Shown in pieces: positions 33,074-45,211 of a stretch of 64,000 nucleotides of DNA. The notes beneath the pieces were generated by a model. The model did no database searches. It worked only from the letters and a program-made list of their open reading frames with translations, and had not been told where the DNA came from. The stretch comes from Cytidiella melzeri. Taxonomy: Eukaryota > Basidiomycota > Agaricomycetes > Polyporales > Irpicaceae. The position numbers and the translations under genes are program-made. The stretch is from NCBI GenBank assembly GCA_022592445.1, contig JABYQR010000044.1:124001-188000 (forward strand), written 5' to 3'. The number at the start of each line of letters is the position of its first letter. The stretch's first letter is position 1.

Positions 33074-35783
33074 ATGTCAACCACAACTAACGTCAAAATG
33101 TACGTGAACTCCCTATGTCATAGTGATTCTCTAATAGGAAATAACTGTTTGTGTTAGCCTGACAGTCGGGTCTGCTGCTGGATCTATCCGCGACCTCTTC
33201 ACCAAAATAAAAGCTATCGACGCTAAGCATGGCAAATTCGATTTAGTGCTGTGCACGGGTGATTTCTTTGGAATACCCAAAGACGATGGCGAGGCTTACG
33301 GAGAGGATGACGAGGTCATGCAGCTGCTCAGCGAAGGTCTCGAAGGTATGTGTGCCGAGCTTTTCTCCTGTTAGAGTGACTTATGTCTGATTTGTGACTT
33401 GCAGCACCTTTGGAGTGCTTCATAATGCAAGGGGAGCATCCGTTGCCTCAACCCGTTATTGAGAAATTTGCAAAGACTGGAGGACAGCTGGCGAAGAATG
33501 TGTTCCTTCTCCGTGAGTGCTACATTTCCTACCGTGGGATGAGCTGACAGTATTGCAGACAAGTCAGGCGTAATGACTACAGCCCACGGATTAAGAATAG
33601 CATGTCTAGGAGGTATTTATGATGCTAATTTATATTCTGTATCCGAGTCCGCACATGTATGTGATTAATCCCACTGTGCATCATCCGACTCATTTGACCG
33701 CTGCCAGGGCTTCACATCGCCGTTCTTCACTAGCGTTACTACGGAGAAGTTGCTAGCAAATACTTTGACAAAGTCTACTCCAGCGAAGGACACGAAGAAT
33801 GTTTCATATGGCTCTCTGGCTGCTATACGCGCCGGGTCTTCCAACTCTCAGCTAGTCGACATCCTTCTCACGAATACGTTTCCAACCCACATCACCGCAT
33901 TCTCCTCAGCAGCTCTCCCCACCCCGATATTTCCCCCTCCTTCCTTATCAGCCGAAGCAGTCTCGGACGTGGTCAAAAGGATACAGCCTAGGTATCATAT
34001 TGTTGCAGGAGGAGGCAGTCAAACTCCTCCGCAATTTTGGGAACGAGAACCTTTTGTATGGGATGGCGAAGAGGCGCGAGTTACACGCTTTTTGAGTTTA
34101 GGTGCATTTGGAGGGCCGCCTCCAGCTGGCAAGAAACCAAGGGTACGCGCTTCCTACCCTACTTTCCTCCTCAGTCTGACGTCGATCTGCATCAGTGGTT
34201 CTATGCATTTTCCATCTCTCCACAAAACGCCACTAGTGCACCTTTGCCTCGTCCAGCCAATGCTACCAAGAACCCATTTACTGATTACAGAGGTACCCAA
34301 GGCACGAAGCGTCAGCTACCTGTCGATGACGCTGGCGAGAATTTCAGGTGGGGAGCCGTCAAGCAGAGTAGTAAAAGGAGTCGCGTAGGTTCGTATAATG
34401 ACTGTACAATACGACTGTGCCTAACTGACACTGTCATGCTTTGGTGCAGAGACAGAACCAGGAAAGCCTCCGCCTGGGTACAAGTGCAAGATTTGCGAGT
34501 CCCCTGATGTAAGTTCGCTTTTTTTGCTTAACCAAAACACACTGTGACTTGTCAGCATTTTATCAATGACTGCCCGGATAGGGCGAAGCCCACAGAAGGC
34601 TATATCTGCAAAATCTGCAACGAGGTCAGGGTGAATGGAAACTGGTGTGCCTTAAAAAACTCATGTTCAGTATAGCCTGGGCATTTCGTTCGTGATTGTC
34701 CCACCAAACATGCTGTTGGGGATACTGGTGGCAAGAAACCTCGTGAAGGATATGTCTGCAGAGCATGTGGCAGCGAAAACCACTTTATCCAAGACTGTCC
34801 TACTGCGGCTCAACGACCGAAGGGCCATAGGGCCCCGCCGAAAGAAATTGCTCGTGAGTGCCCCAATACGTCCTTTCGTCGATGAAATCATGACATCGTT
34901 GCAGCTGATTCCTGCTGGTTTTGCCTGTCCAACCCCAACCTCGCGTTAGTTCGAAGCTCGTTCGCTGTCCCTGTACACATACTAACTGCCTCCCCAAATC
35001 ATTAGGAAACATCTTATTGTATCGATTGGCACGGAATGCTATGTGACTCTACCGAAAGGTCAAATTATCCCCACACAATCTGCGGCTGACCACCCGAAGG
35101 CAAAGATACCCAATGTACCAGGTGGCGGACACATACTGATCGTACCGATAACGCACTACCCGACATATGCCACCATTCCGTCCGACCTGGCTGAGCCAAT
35201 ACTGGAGGAGACAAAGAAGTGCGTTCCATCCCAGCATACTGACGACTGCGACTCTAATTTATCTTCGTCAGTTACAAATCCGCTCTTCAAGCGTTCTACG
35301 CCAAACACCACTCACATCCAGTCGCGTTTGAGGTCGGCAGGCTGAGCGCGAAGGGCGGACACGCGCACATCCAGGTCGTACCGGTCCCTACGAGTATCTC
35401 CGCTGAAGCCATTGCGGACACTTTCACCAAGGAAGGTGACAGACTCGGTATTGATTTTGAATTTGAAGAGCCGAGCACGAGGACTGTTTCTGGAGATAGA
35501 GGGTACTTCAAGGTGGACCTCCCTGATGGGAGACGGATGGTGCATTGGCTGAAAGATGGCGTACCGTTTAGTGTCCAGTTCGGCAGGTAACGTCATGTTC
35601 ATTTCTCTGATTGTGTTGAGGGTGTTGAGGGTGTTGATTGGGCTCTGCAGACAGGTGCTTGTTTCATTGCTTGGGATGCCGGAGCGGTTTGATTGGAAGG
35701 AGTGTGAGCAGTCTGAGGAGGACGATAGGCGGGACGTGCAGCAGTTCAAAACCGCTTTCTCCGTGTTCGATCCATCCCTCTAG
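33074..35783 (+). CDS. CWF19L1: CWF19-like protein 1 (Drn1-type) with three zinc knuckles
   Basis: Thirteen exons: 33074-33099, 33158-33345, 33405-33512, 33559-33656, 33708-34142, 34196-34388, 34450-34508, 34556-34624, 34676-34853, 34905-34944, 35006-35218, 35272-35586, 35651-35783; 684 aa. The N-terminal part (ILTVGSAAGSIRDLFTKIKA, DLVLCTGDFFG) is the metallophosphoesterase-like domain; next three CCHC knuckles (CKICESPDHFINDC, CKICNEPGHFVRDC, CRACGSENHFIQDC); then the CwfJ C-terminal domains 1 (DSCWFCLSNPNLAKHLIVSI, GGHILIVPI) and 2 (AKGGHAHIQVVPVP, DWKECEQSEEDD). Family members interact with the lariat debranching enzyme and late spliceosome. The tandem knuckles between the domains suggest direct RNA contact. 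Exons of 26-40 nt are confirmed by frame. Confidence 0.92.
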
Positions 35784-37021
35784 GTTGTTTCTGGTTTTTA
35801 CTGCTTTATTCATATGGTGACCACCACTCGTGCGAGGTGGTATGTCTGGCACTTACCAAGCGTACGTGTAGCCACTCCACTGACGCGTGCAAACACAGCT
35901 GGTGTCGAGTAAACTCGTATCAGATGTCACGCTTGTTGTCTGTGCCAAAATCGTCGGTGAATGCTGACGAGCTGGTATATGGATGCCAAGGGAAGACTGC
36001 CACTCAGCCTCCAAGCGTCGATGCCCCACCAATGTCACTGTTCTCAAGGACGACTTGAACACCTACCGAGTTCCCCACCGATATTTTAGGACGGCGGCAT
36101 CACCGACACATCCTCCCAGCCTTTCCAGCCGTTTATCGCCGCCATTCGCGTCAACGTCCTATGATTCTCCTCCCACATAATCAGTCTCGTCACAGCATTG
36201 TTTGGGATGCTTGTGATCGAAAGTGCCTTGCTGTCGAGAACCCAATAGGCTCCTCAATCGCGTCTCCGGATCCGTCGCTTTCGCCACCCTGAGCCAATGA
36301 AATAGAACGTCTTCGAGATTGCTGCCATCCTTCCTCTTTTGCAACAAATTGCTATTGCACTGATATAGCTCCACATGATTGTTGTGGCTGTGCAACTGGT
36401 GTGCTGAAGCCGTCACTTCAGCGTTTGGCGACTCCTCCTCGAACTTTTCGTCAGTACTGTGGCGAGACTCGCTACAACGCCCCACGGAAGACGAGTATAT
36501 CGCCCTGGTTAACAATTGTGAGCCCTTCAGTATTCCGTTGTGTCTACTGTTTCTGAAAGCGATGTTTTGTGTAGAGAGACAGGAGGCCTTTTCTGTGTTG
36601 CTGTGAAGCTCATGAGTATCTACGCGCACTGCCCGCCAAAAAATATCGTTGGTGCAAGTGAAAAGCTGTGGCACTTTCACGCCGCCATCTTCATTTGTTA
36701 CCTGTCTCAGCTCCACAATCACGGATGAGGCAGAACACAGGACCAGTAACCCAGCAACTACTGCCTCAGTCAGATCAGAGGGTTTCCCTGTGTGAGCACA
36801 GCACATGGAACCACGAGAGAAATAAAGCTCCTTGCCTCCCAGCTACTAAGCCCCCAACTGCAGGTCTTTTCACTTTCCATTGCTTCAGCGCTGGTCGGTG
36901 AGTAGATTGTCATTCACACCTTGGGTCATTGTACTGATTCTCTTCTTACAGCTAAGTCGGTTTACTACTGTTTTTTAAGACACCCCTTCGAGTTCTTCGA
37001 CATCCTATATCCTTGGTGGAC
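35784..37021. other. Intergenic, one doubtful open frame
   Basis: No supported gene. A continuous minus-strand frame at 36159-36806 (215 codons, true ATG) has ordinary amino-acid composition but no domain I know; it could be a lineage-specific gene or chance. Listed separately. Confidence 0.4.
36159..36806 (-). CDS. Doubtful 215-aa open frame
   Basis: Uninterrupted frame from ATG at 36806. It contains a hydrophobic stretch (AVVAGLLVLCSASSVIVEL) near residue 20 that could be a membrane segment, and a charged C-terminal half (LQKRKDGSNLEDVLFHWLRV). No homology is recognised and it lacks introns, unlike nearly all neighbours. Kept only as a candidate. Confidence 0.2.
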   Translation of the reverse strand: MCCAHTGKPSDLTEAVVAGLLVLCSASSVIVELRQVTNEDGGVKVPQLFTCTNDIFWRAVRVDTHELHSNTEKASCLSTQNIAFRNSRHNGILKGSQLLTRAIYSSSVGRCSESRHSTDEKFEEESPNAEVTASAHQLHSHNNHVELYQCNSNLLQKRKDGSNLEDVLFHWLRVAKATDPETRLRSLLGSRQQGTFDHKHPKQCCDETDYVGGES

Positions 37022-37405
37022 ATGCACTTCTCAACCCGTCTTGTGCTGTTTGCCGCCGCTGTCACTGGCGTGTTCCATACGGCGGTGACCGCATCTGCCA
37101 TCCCGTACACCCTCCATTCCCGTAGTTCCCTTGCTATGCGCGGCGTTGGTGGTGAAAACATTTTTGATGTGCCTATATTGAGGCACGGACAGCCTCACGG
37201 GGACCCACTACGCACAAATCCGCCGCCTCGCCCAGCCTCAGCCCCAGCCCTGGGTAACCAACAGCCTCCGCCTCGCACAGACCCGAGTCTTAAGCTGGAA
37301 ATACCAGGAATAGAAATCATCCCGCCGTCTCGCGAACCCACCCCGGCTCCGGTTCAGCCAGTGAGCACTACCTCGTCTCACGGTAAAGGTGGACTTCGAG
37401 CATAG
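37022..37405 (+). CDS. Small secreted proline-rich protein (candidate)
   Basis: Single exon, 127 aa from ATG 37022. The first ~26 residues form a signal peptide (MHFSTRLVLFAAAVTGVF, then Ala/Ser-rich cleavage region TASA). The mature part (~100 aa) is Pro-rich with repeats of NPPPRPAS, QPPPRTDP, IIPPSREPTPAP and has no cysteines after the signal. Secreted from the cell if real. No family recognised. Basidiomycetes encode many small secreted proteins; nothing here shows an effector function. Confidence 0.45.
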   Translation: MHFSTRLVLFAAAVTGVFHTAVTASAIPYTLHSRSSLAMRGVGGENIFDVPILRHGQPHGDPLRTNPPPRPASAPALGNQQPPPRTDPSLKLEIPGIEIIPPSREPTPAPVQPVSTTSSHGKGGLRA

Positions 37406-38154
37406 AATTATGCCAGACTTTGTTGGTCACGCGCTGCGTATGTTTTCCCACTTACCCATCGCTATAACCTGGTTCCCTCGAGGACATCCTCTCTCACTAC
37501 CGTCACCATAGTAAAACACAGTACAATAGCTCCATTGACGCACACCTCTGATTTCACGTCCTGACTTTCCGCATTTGTCTGTGGTTGCTATCACGTCGCG
37601 TCCTCCCTCGTTCACTCGCGCTCCTCCCTGTATCATATCATGCGTAACTCCAGTTAGTCTGTTGTACAATGGCTCTGATTGCTTTTGTGTGATAAGGTTG
37701 TTGTGGCCTTCCTAAAGCCACATACACAGTCAATCAAGTTCAATCGTTCAACGCTGCCCAACGTTCCGCAGCCCGGTTGCTTGCCATACGTAGAATCCAC
37801 GACCTCTGTTCCAACAACGTCTCGCTTTAGCAGTGCGACCGACACCAGTAGCTATGTCGAAAGCCGCGCCAGCTCAGTAGTACTTCCTTCCCGCGACTCA
37901 TCCTTTTCGAACAGGATGAAAGGTGACTCTACCGAAGGCATCCTCGTTCTTCGACACGATTATGAATGTTATGGATATTAAAAAAGTGTGAACCGCGGTT
38001 CAGCAGGCTGCACACTGTATTTACGGTTCTGAGTGAGCGTTTGGTACACATCCATGACACGCGTTTTACTTTAACAACATATGAAGAATACATAGATGGT
38101 GTCGAAATCGAAACAGACAAACTAATGATCGTGGTCAGACGAATACCCCTACAA
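37406..38154. other. Intergenic, no gene supported
   Basis: Short frames only (for example 37679-37981). Lies between the small secreted protein and the 3' end of the 585-aa gene. Confidence 0.45.
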
Positions 38155-40029
38155 CTACCTATTCGGGGGCTTCCCACCTGCACCTTTACCTTTCTCTTTC
38201 CCATCCTTCGACTTGACATCACCCGCCTCGCCACCGTCCACCTTCTTCTCCGTCCGCCCTTCAAGCCCAGGAATACCCTCAGCCTCCCACGCCCCCGGTA
38301 TAACAGCGATACTCAACAACCAAGTCGCGCTCAGCGTCACACCATGTCCCTTATCAAACCCTCTGATCGCACTCCAGCTCCACGCCGCGAAGGTACCGAC
38401 GTATCCGAGGTAAGGCGTGAACGCCTTGCAGAGACGTAGGGCGGGTTGTGCTTGGATGGGCACCAACGCGATAGGGATCCGGTCGAGGGCGTATTTGAGA
38501 GCGGTGGTGAGCAGTGCGGCGCGTTTGGCTCCTTCGAGCTGTTTGTTGTCTAGAATCTCGAGGACCGGAGGGGGGAGGTAGCTGTATGAATATGCGTGTC
38601 AAGTATGAGTATAATGATTCGACCTCCAGACGATGAATGAAGACGTACATTCGGTAACCCCACCACATCACTTGCACGGAAATCTTGTCTGGTGAAGGGA
38701 CCCAGATGCGTTTCTGCTTCGCTTGCGTAGAAACAGGCACGAAGTGAACACGCGTGGTAGACAGTGTCGGCTCAAGCTGCTCTGGGTTCTCCGGCTGCTC
38801 GGTGGACGCGTTCTTCGCGAACGGCCACATATTCTCAACCTTGTTTCGTAGCAGTTCCAACTTCGCCGCAGCCGCGGCTGCCTGGGTTGAGGTGGGCTTA
38901 GAGGTCTCGCCTGGCGTAGCGTATTTGTCTTTGTGATCGCCATGATGGTGTTCCGGGACAGGTACAAGCTCTGATTTCGCGAGCTCGACATCGGAAGCGG
39001 CAGCCGCAGGATCGGTGGAGGGGAAGAGCGGGCCATAGACCATGAAGCCGGAATCATCGTCGTCCACCTCGTCATCACTTTCCTCTCCCTCCTTCTTGTC
39101 TATCGACGCAGAAGCTTCATTCCCTTTCCCTTTATCAGCGGGTTTATAAGGTGAGGTACCGACGGTGGATTGCGTTCGGCCTGGCCAAGGCATCTGCGCC
39201 TTCAGGTGCTCGAGCGCGTCCCACACGCTTTGACCTGCTCCTGCTTTGTCCTTCCTTTCTGCAACTCCATTCATGACTTCGGGTGAAGACAGCAACGACA
39301 CAAGCTGCGGATCAGATACGATTGCTGGGTGACTGGGAGGGGTGACCAGAGGTGGGCGTGAAGAGACATCCGACGGGTGAGGGGTACCCGCTGCTTCATC
39401 CGCTAAGACAGGAGGCTGCGCAGACGTATTGGAGGAAGGGAGTTCAGACGGATATGTGTTGAGAAGCCGCTGAATGCGCTGTGCTAGTGTCGCTGCGTCT
39501 AGAGTAGTGTCGGCCTGAGCTGGTGGTAAGCCTGATTCAGGTACATTCTGAGGATCCGCAGCTGCACTGGAGTCTACTGCCGAAGTCTATTAGACATGGG
39601 GAATTAGCGACCTGTGATGTACGCACCTGGCTGCACGGTCTCCACGACATCCTTCTTGCCGTCCTTATCTCCAGCCCAATGCGAAGGAGGCCATTCGATT
39701 TCCCAGTCCTTCCTCGTCTTTCCTAGGTTCATGAATCGCTCGAACGCGGTTGTGTTCGGTGCGACACTCCCTTCCTTAGAGGTCGTAGGATTAGTGCTGC
39801 TGCCATCTGCCTTTGGCGTACCTGGCCTCGACTTTGCGGGCGAATTGTCGTCTTGTTTGGTACCTCCTCCGCGTACTGAATTGAAGTAGCTCAAGCCCTG
39901 CGATGTCATAGTACTAGCCGACCTTGAAAGGCGCGATATGTATCCTTGAGGCTCTGCGTGAACAGTCTCTGGTTTGCCTGCATCTCGCTCTGGTGCAGGC
40001 GTCGATGGTGAAGGTGTACTGGTAGACAT
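38155..40029 (-). CDS. Unrecognised 585-aa protein with C-terminal membrane segments
   Basis: Exons 39627-40029, 38649-39576, 38155-38581; 585 aa. The N-terminal ~430 residues are low complexity (Ser/Thr/Pro, acidic run EEESDDEVDDDDSGF-like) with islands FERFMNLGKTRKDWEIEWPP and SVWDALEHLKAQMPWP. A compact region follows (VHFVPVSTQAKQKRIWVPSP, ISVQVMWWGYRIYLPPPVLE, then KRAALLTTALKYALDRIP). Near the C terminus FTPYLGYVGTFAAWSWSAI and GVTLSATWLLSIAVIPGAW are hydrophobic and may be two membrane segments, followed by a Lys/Gly-rich tail. The pattern looks like a conserved basidiomycete protein but I cannot name it. The intron-1 acceptor (at 39577) was chosen because the nearer AG breaks the frame. 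Confidence 0.7.
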
Positions 40030-41505
40030 ATCGGCGTTGTCTTTGGAGGCGAGCGTAACGGTGAAGAGGAGAGATCGAGAGAGTTCCGTTTATACCTCGC
40101 ACTTTGGTCTAATCGTGTGGTCATAGTTGCGCAGTTTCCACTTTGCGATCATGTGCGATGACGCAGCTCTAGAACAGGATATGTAGCGCACGAACATGTA
40201 CGGACGGGCTGAGAATGAAGAAAATGTTGGTAGTAGCATTAGTGCACTATGCGAGGGTGTTGTGTGGGGGTCCAGGGAATTTAGAAGAGGTAGTGAAGAG
40301 AAGAAATTGGGGGAAACGAGCATCAGCAGGATCGGTTCGACATTTGATGCAGTCGAACTGTCCAAGGCTGCAAGCTGCCGATCACTACGATCAGTGAGCC
40401 GAGCTCGAGTCAGTGATCCCAACTTGAACAACTCCTCCAGTGATTATGACATGAACAGCGAATCGGATGTGCCCGACCGCTGGTGAACCTCGCTCATGGC
40501 CCAGCTATCAGTAGCCTCGAGAGCACGCTTGGCGCAATGTGCATTGGCTATCTGGTCACGAATAGTTAACGTTGTGTCTACGAATGTGAGCTACAGTAGA
40601 TGTCACGAAACTCATGTGCCAGTGGCTGCTGTCCGTGCTCATCTGGAGGTGTTGTCAATGGCTGCACTCCAACATCTGCGCGGACTGGCACGATACATAT
40701 GCAAAGAGCGAGTTGATTGAGTCAGCTGGTGAGCACACACGCACTTCTTCACCCTTCGAAGCGTACTTATCTTGCGAGAGAGGTAGACTTCGCATGGCAG
40801 CCATGGGCTGAAGCGTGATGGTGTCTTGTAGCCAACGTATGTACTCGTACCATCACGCAGCGCATGCGCCCTTGTGTTTGCCAAGTAGTCCGGATGTTCC
40901 TATCAAGGACTCTTCGCATGGAATGTATGTAACATCCTCGCATAGATTGTCAAGACTTCCTCGGCCACTCACCTTGCGCAGAACTACAGTATGTGGACAG
41001 TGTTCTTGGATGCAGCGCATGCGCTGCCTCCGTATGCATTGTCAACGATGATTTCAGTCACGATATCGGCATACGGCCACTTGACAGCGATTAAAAACAA
41101 CAAACGTTGCCCACTCCTCTTCTGGTGCGTATCTACTTTGATTCTGATGGCAGATATCTCGTTCGCTGCTGCTTCTACTACAGCAAAGAAGCCATCCTCA
41201 TGCGGATGTGTCACCGCAATCCTCGTGGACTGCTATATCCCACAGGCTTACATGTTCTTGGCAGACCGTCGAGCACTCGTTAACGTCATCTCGGCAAGTC
41301 TTCGAGCACGCGGTGAACGACATTGGCAAGCAATTCGCCCGAGTGCTCGAAGGTCTTCCGGTCATCGCTCATTCGCTCAATGCAAACATCTGGTAATATG
41401 GCTTGATGTACAGGAGGTAAGACCTGATAACGACTGAGTATAATTGGCCTCTGCAAAACATCGAAAACTGCAGCCAGCCAAGGTTCTCCTCTCACCTGGT
41501 TCATC
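40030..41505. other. Intergenic, no gene supported
   Basis: About 1.5 kb between the 585-aa gene and the M35 gene. Overlapping short frames on both strands (for example 40991-41437 +) show no domain; I see no repeats or RNA gene. Confidence 0.45.
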
Positions 41506-42913
41506 ATGTTCCCTTCTGCTCTCCGTGCCACCCTCGTCGCTCTCGTGGCGTCCGCTGTGGCTGTCTCGGCTACACCTGCGCTCACTCTCACACTCTCCGG
41601 AGCAGAGAAGGTGGACGGCGTGAACAACTTGAAGATTGCCGCAACCGTCAAGAACACCGGTGACGAGACCTTGAAGCTCCTCAATGACCCTCGTGGAGTC
41701 CTCAACAAGCTTCCCACTGAGGCTTTTGAAATCACCCACGACGAAAGCGGAGCGTCACCAGCATTCACTGGAGTCAAGGCAAGTAGAGTTTCCTGTGAGC
41801 CAATATTGAACAATTATGCTCACTCTTTCAACAGGTGAAGTATGTGCCCGCCACCGCTGCAAAATCGGGCAAGAGCTTCACCGTTCTCGCTCCTGGTGAG
41901 GAGACCACCGTCGAGCACGACCGTCAGTAGTCTTCGGTTACTTTCGACTTGATCACAATACTGACAAGCACATACTAGTCAGCGCTGCTTTCAACTTCAC
42001 CTCCACCGGACCTGGTAGCTATTCGTTTGCAGCCTCGACCCGCTTCTATTATGTGGACCCAGAGACCAGCGCACCCGTTGAGCTCTTTGCTGACCATCCC
42101 GAGGCGCATACTGCTGATCTCTCTGGAAAACTAGCCGTCACTCGTCCTACCAAGACTAAGCGTGAAACCTACAACGGTACGTTACGCCTCGTCCTACAGG
42201 GATTCTCTATGCAAGCTCAAGTGATGCAACAGGCTGCTCTTCTTCCGAGGAATCCTCGCTAGTCTCCGCCGCATCCGCCGCCCAGTCCTACGCCGCTGCC
42301 GCTTACACATACACCTCCACACACACCGCGTCCACAGCTCGTTTCACGACCTGGTTCGGTACTTACACCACCTCGCACCACAGCACCATCCTCACCCACT
42401 ACAAGAACTTGAACGGCAACACCTACTCGAGCTATTCCTTCGACTGCACCTGTGATGACTCGGACACTTATGCTTATGTCTACCCCGATGAGTTGCGTTT
42501 TCTCTCCCCGCTCGATGATATGTGGGGTCAAATGCTGACACTGTATTGGGGATATGATTCAGTTTCGGAGTTGTCTACCTGTGTGGTGCCTTTTGGGACG
42601 CTCCTACCACTGGCACTGATTCCAAGGGTGGAACACTCATTCACGAGGTTAGCATCCAAATGAAACCGTTCTGCACCCGGGAAGTTCTGATCTTCTTAAC
42701 CAGAGCTCCCACTTCACCGCCAACGCCGGAACTGAGGACTACGTCTACGGCCAGACGGCAGCGAAGAGCTTGGCAAAGAGTGATTCGGCCGAGGCTATCG
42801 AGAACGCCGATAACCACGAGGTACACCACCTTTTTGTCAGTGAATTGGAACATGTACTGATTTCGGGGTGGGATACTTAGTACTATGCGGAGAACAATCC
42901 TTCTCAGGCGTGA
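41506..42913 (+). CDS. M35 metallopeptidase (deuterolysin / peptidyl-Lys type), active-site intact
   Basis: Seven exons: 41506-41778, 41835-41922, 41979-42176, 42233-42491, 42563-42647, 42704-42820, 42881-42913; 350 aa, matching mushroom peptidyl-Lys metallopeptidase precursors. A signal peptide (MFPSALRATLVALVASAVAV) leads into a propeptide domain (LTLTLSGAEKVDGVNNLKIA). The mature protease begins after KTKRETYNGCSSSEE. The zinc site HESSH and the third ligand in GTEDYVYG (aspzincin GTxxD) are present in GTLIHESSHFTANAGTEDYV. Cys pairs in DCTCDD and VYLCGAF fit the fold. Secreted, cleaves at Lys by family. Intron 1 is GC-AG; the paralogue has a GT donor at the same place. Confidence 0.93.
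41779..41834 (+). other. GC-AG intron 1 of the M35 gene
   Basis: 5' site GCAAGT, 3' site ACAG, 56 nt. Intron position matches that of the paralogue at 44129-44182, which starts GTAAGC. Confidence 0.85.
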
Positions 42914-43052
42914 TGGAATTTTGAACAGAGCAATCATAGAATTGTACTTTTGGATGTACCACAGGAGCTATTTTATTTTTATCTGTACACACTACAACAT
43001 CGCGATGTCTAGGACACTCTCAAAGGAACCAATCGTCAGCCTATCGATGGGC

Positions 43053-44443
43053 TCAAGGAAGGACAGGGACGTTTTCTGCAAAGTACTAAGCGCGACATCA
43101 GTATCAGGAAAATCAATCAAGCCTTCCCAGGACCTACCTCATAGTTGTCAGCATTGTTGATCGCGTCTTGGGGATCGCTCTGCGCGAGCTCGATCGCGGC
43201 CTCCTGGCCATACGTGTAATCCAGAGTTCCGCCGTTCTGGTAAAAGTAGCTTCCCTGTTACGTGTCGTTAGCAAACATGGACCGGGGAACACGTGAGTGA
43301 GTTTTAACTGACGACTTCCACCAAGGTTCCTCCTTGAGAGTCTGTGCCGTTGAGAGGTGCGTCCCAGAAAGCGTTGCACACTGTGACCTGGCCATATCTG
43401 GACACAAGGTGTGATCCTGTCAGACAAACGCATACGGTAAAGGAGTAGAGAACAGATGCGCACACGTCCGGACGAGCGTAAGCATAAACAGAGGGAATAT
43501 TGCACGCGCAGTCAAACGTGTATTCGGGGAAGGAGCTGTTGCTCATGCTCGCAAAGTTGGTGAGGAGCAAGCCGTGGTTGGCGTCCGAGTACGCTCCGAA
43601 CCAGACTTGGTAACGGATCGTACGGGCGGTGTGGGCCTGGAGGTATGCGAACGAGCTGGCGACGTAGGATTGGGCTTGAGCTGCTGCGGCTACAATGCTT
43701 GTTTCTTGAGTGGCGCTGCATCCTATGGGTGGCATGTGGTCAATGTTAGCGGTTGAGTCGGAATGTGAGGGATAGCTTACCTGTGTATGCCTCCCGCTTA
43801 ATTGGAGTAGGGTTGGGAGCCGTGAGATCACCTGAGACAGTCATGATGTGCGGTTGAGCACTGTCAGCGGTGAGGCTCGTCGGTAGGCCGGTAGCTGGGT
43901 CGACAAAGGAGAACTTGTTGGCGCCTGTAAATGAGTAGACACCTTGGCCTGATGAGGCAAAGTTGTATGCCTCAGTGACTAGATGTGTTGTCGAGTAAGT
44001 ATGCGTGTGTATTCTTGCATTGAAAGCTACCCACGGTCGTGCTCGACGTTTATCGACTGTCCGGGAGCGAGGACGGTGAATGCGTCAACCTGACCCGTCT
44101 TGATGGCCACCGATGGCACATACTTGACCTAAGTCACAGTAAGAGGAGGGTTTTGATGAGTGACGAAAAGTCATAGGCTTACCACAACGCCAGTGAAAGC
44201 CGGGCTTGCGCCGCTATCCTGGTGAGTGATGTCGAATGTATTCGTAGGCAAGTTGGAGAGGGGGCCGTGGGGTTCATTGAGGAGCTTCAAGGTTTCATCA
44301 CCGGTATTGGTGACAGTCGCGGTGATCTTCAGGTCCTGGACACCGTTGACTTGCGATGCGCCCGAAAGCGTGAGTGACAGCTTCGGTGTTGCTGCGACCG
44401 ACAACGCAGAGGCAAGTAGGGCCAAAATAGATGAGGTGAACAT
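43053..44443 (-). CDS. M35 metallopeptidase homologue lacking the catalytic histidines
   Basis: Seven exons: 44183-44443, 44035-44128, 43781-43978, 43464-43722, 43313-43397, 43138-43254, 43053-43085; 348 aa. All intron positions and the last five exon lengths equal those of the active paralogue, so the model is secure. It has a signal peptide (MFTSSILALLASALSV), the propeptide and the same Cys pattern. At the zinc site the paralogue's GTLIHESSHF reads GTLVEVGSYF: both His ligands and the catalytic Glu are gone, while the later GTLDYTYG keeps the Asp. The frame is open throughout, with no stop or frameshift, so this is a pseudo-protease candidate and not an obvious pseudogene. The exon junction falls in the middle of the motif in both genes. 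Confidence 0.9.
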
Positions 44444-45211
44444 GTCGAATAACAGACAAGAAGTTTCAGCTGTGTTTGAGCACTGCAGAAAAAACGACAC
44501 TGACCTGGTGAGATATATACCTGAGCCTCGTCTGGATAAACAGCATATCCGCGCTGACTACAGTACAGCAGACTTCCTACCAGACTTGCGTACGCGGTGA
44601 AGATGCGGGGAAAGGTGACCATCTGGCCTTTGCTCGACGGAGACCGATAACTGTCCTCTCCGAGAGTGCAGCACTCGTGGCCATCTGAGAGGTCCGTCGA
44701 TTGTCGGCAAGATGCCTAGTTTGGCCAGTTCTTCGCAAGCTTGAGTGGTTCTCGGCGACTGCCATGTCACATTGCTGCGTCAGTCAGACAGTACTTTGAA
44801 GTGCTCCTCATGGATGCCATACAGCGCGATGCATACGGAACTGCAAGGCTTGGTCTTAGAGCGTATCAATCCCGGCAGAGATGACGGTCTTGCATGCGAT
44901 GGCTTGGCGAGAAGAAGTTGCACTTGAAGGTGCCATAGCCCTGCCGAAAGTTCTGGGTTATACCTGGGTCGCATGATGGGTCAGAAAGAGCAGCATAGAG
45001 CGCAATAAATGTGAGCACGAACTCATGAAACACAGCATTTTCAGTAAGGCGTTCAAGTTGGGTTGAAGGTTGAAGCTCAAAGTCAAAATCATGAACAGCT
45101 GCAGGGACTCCGAAACGCTCTTTGGTGCCCGGGGTCCTGACAGGCTGTCGAAAAGCCTACGGTTTACTCTTGACCTTCGACCTTCACGTTCATCATACCT
45201 GCGCATCTATC
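44444..45211. other. Divergent intergenic region, no gene seen
   Basis: Between the start codons of the pseudo-protease gene (-) and dmc1 (+). Short frames only; probably two promoters. Confidence 0.5.

Noticed and set aside
43053..43137. Alternative last exon of the pseudo-protease starting after TTTGCAG (about 43074)
   Set aside because: The acceptor at 43086 gives a 33-nt exon ending YFAENVPVLP, matching in length and pattern the last exon of the paralogue (YYAENNPSQA).
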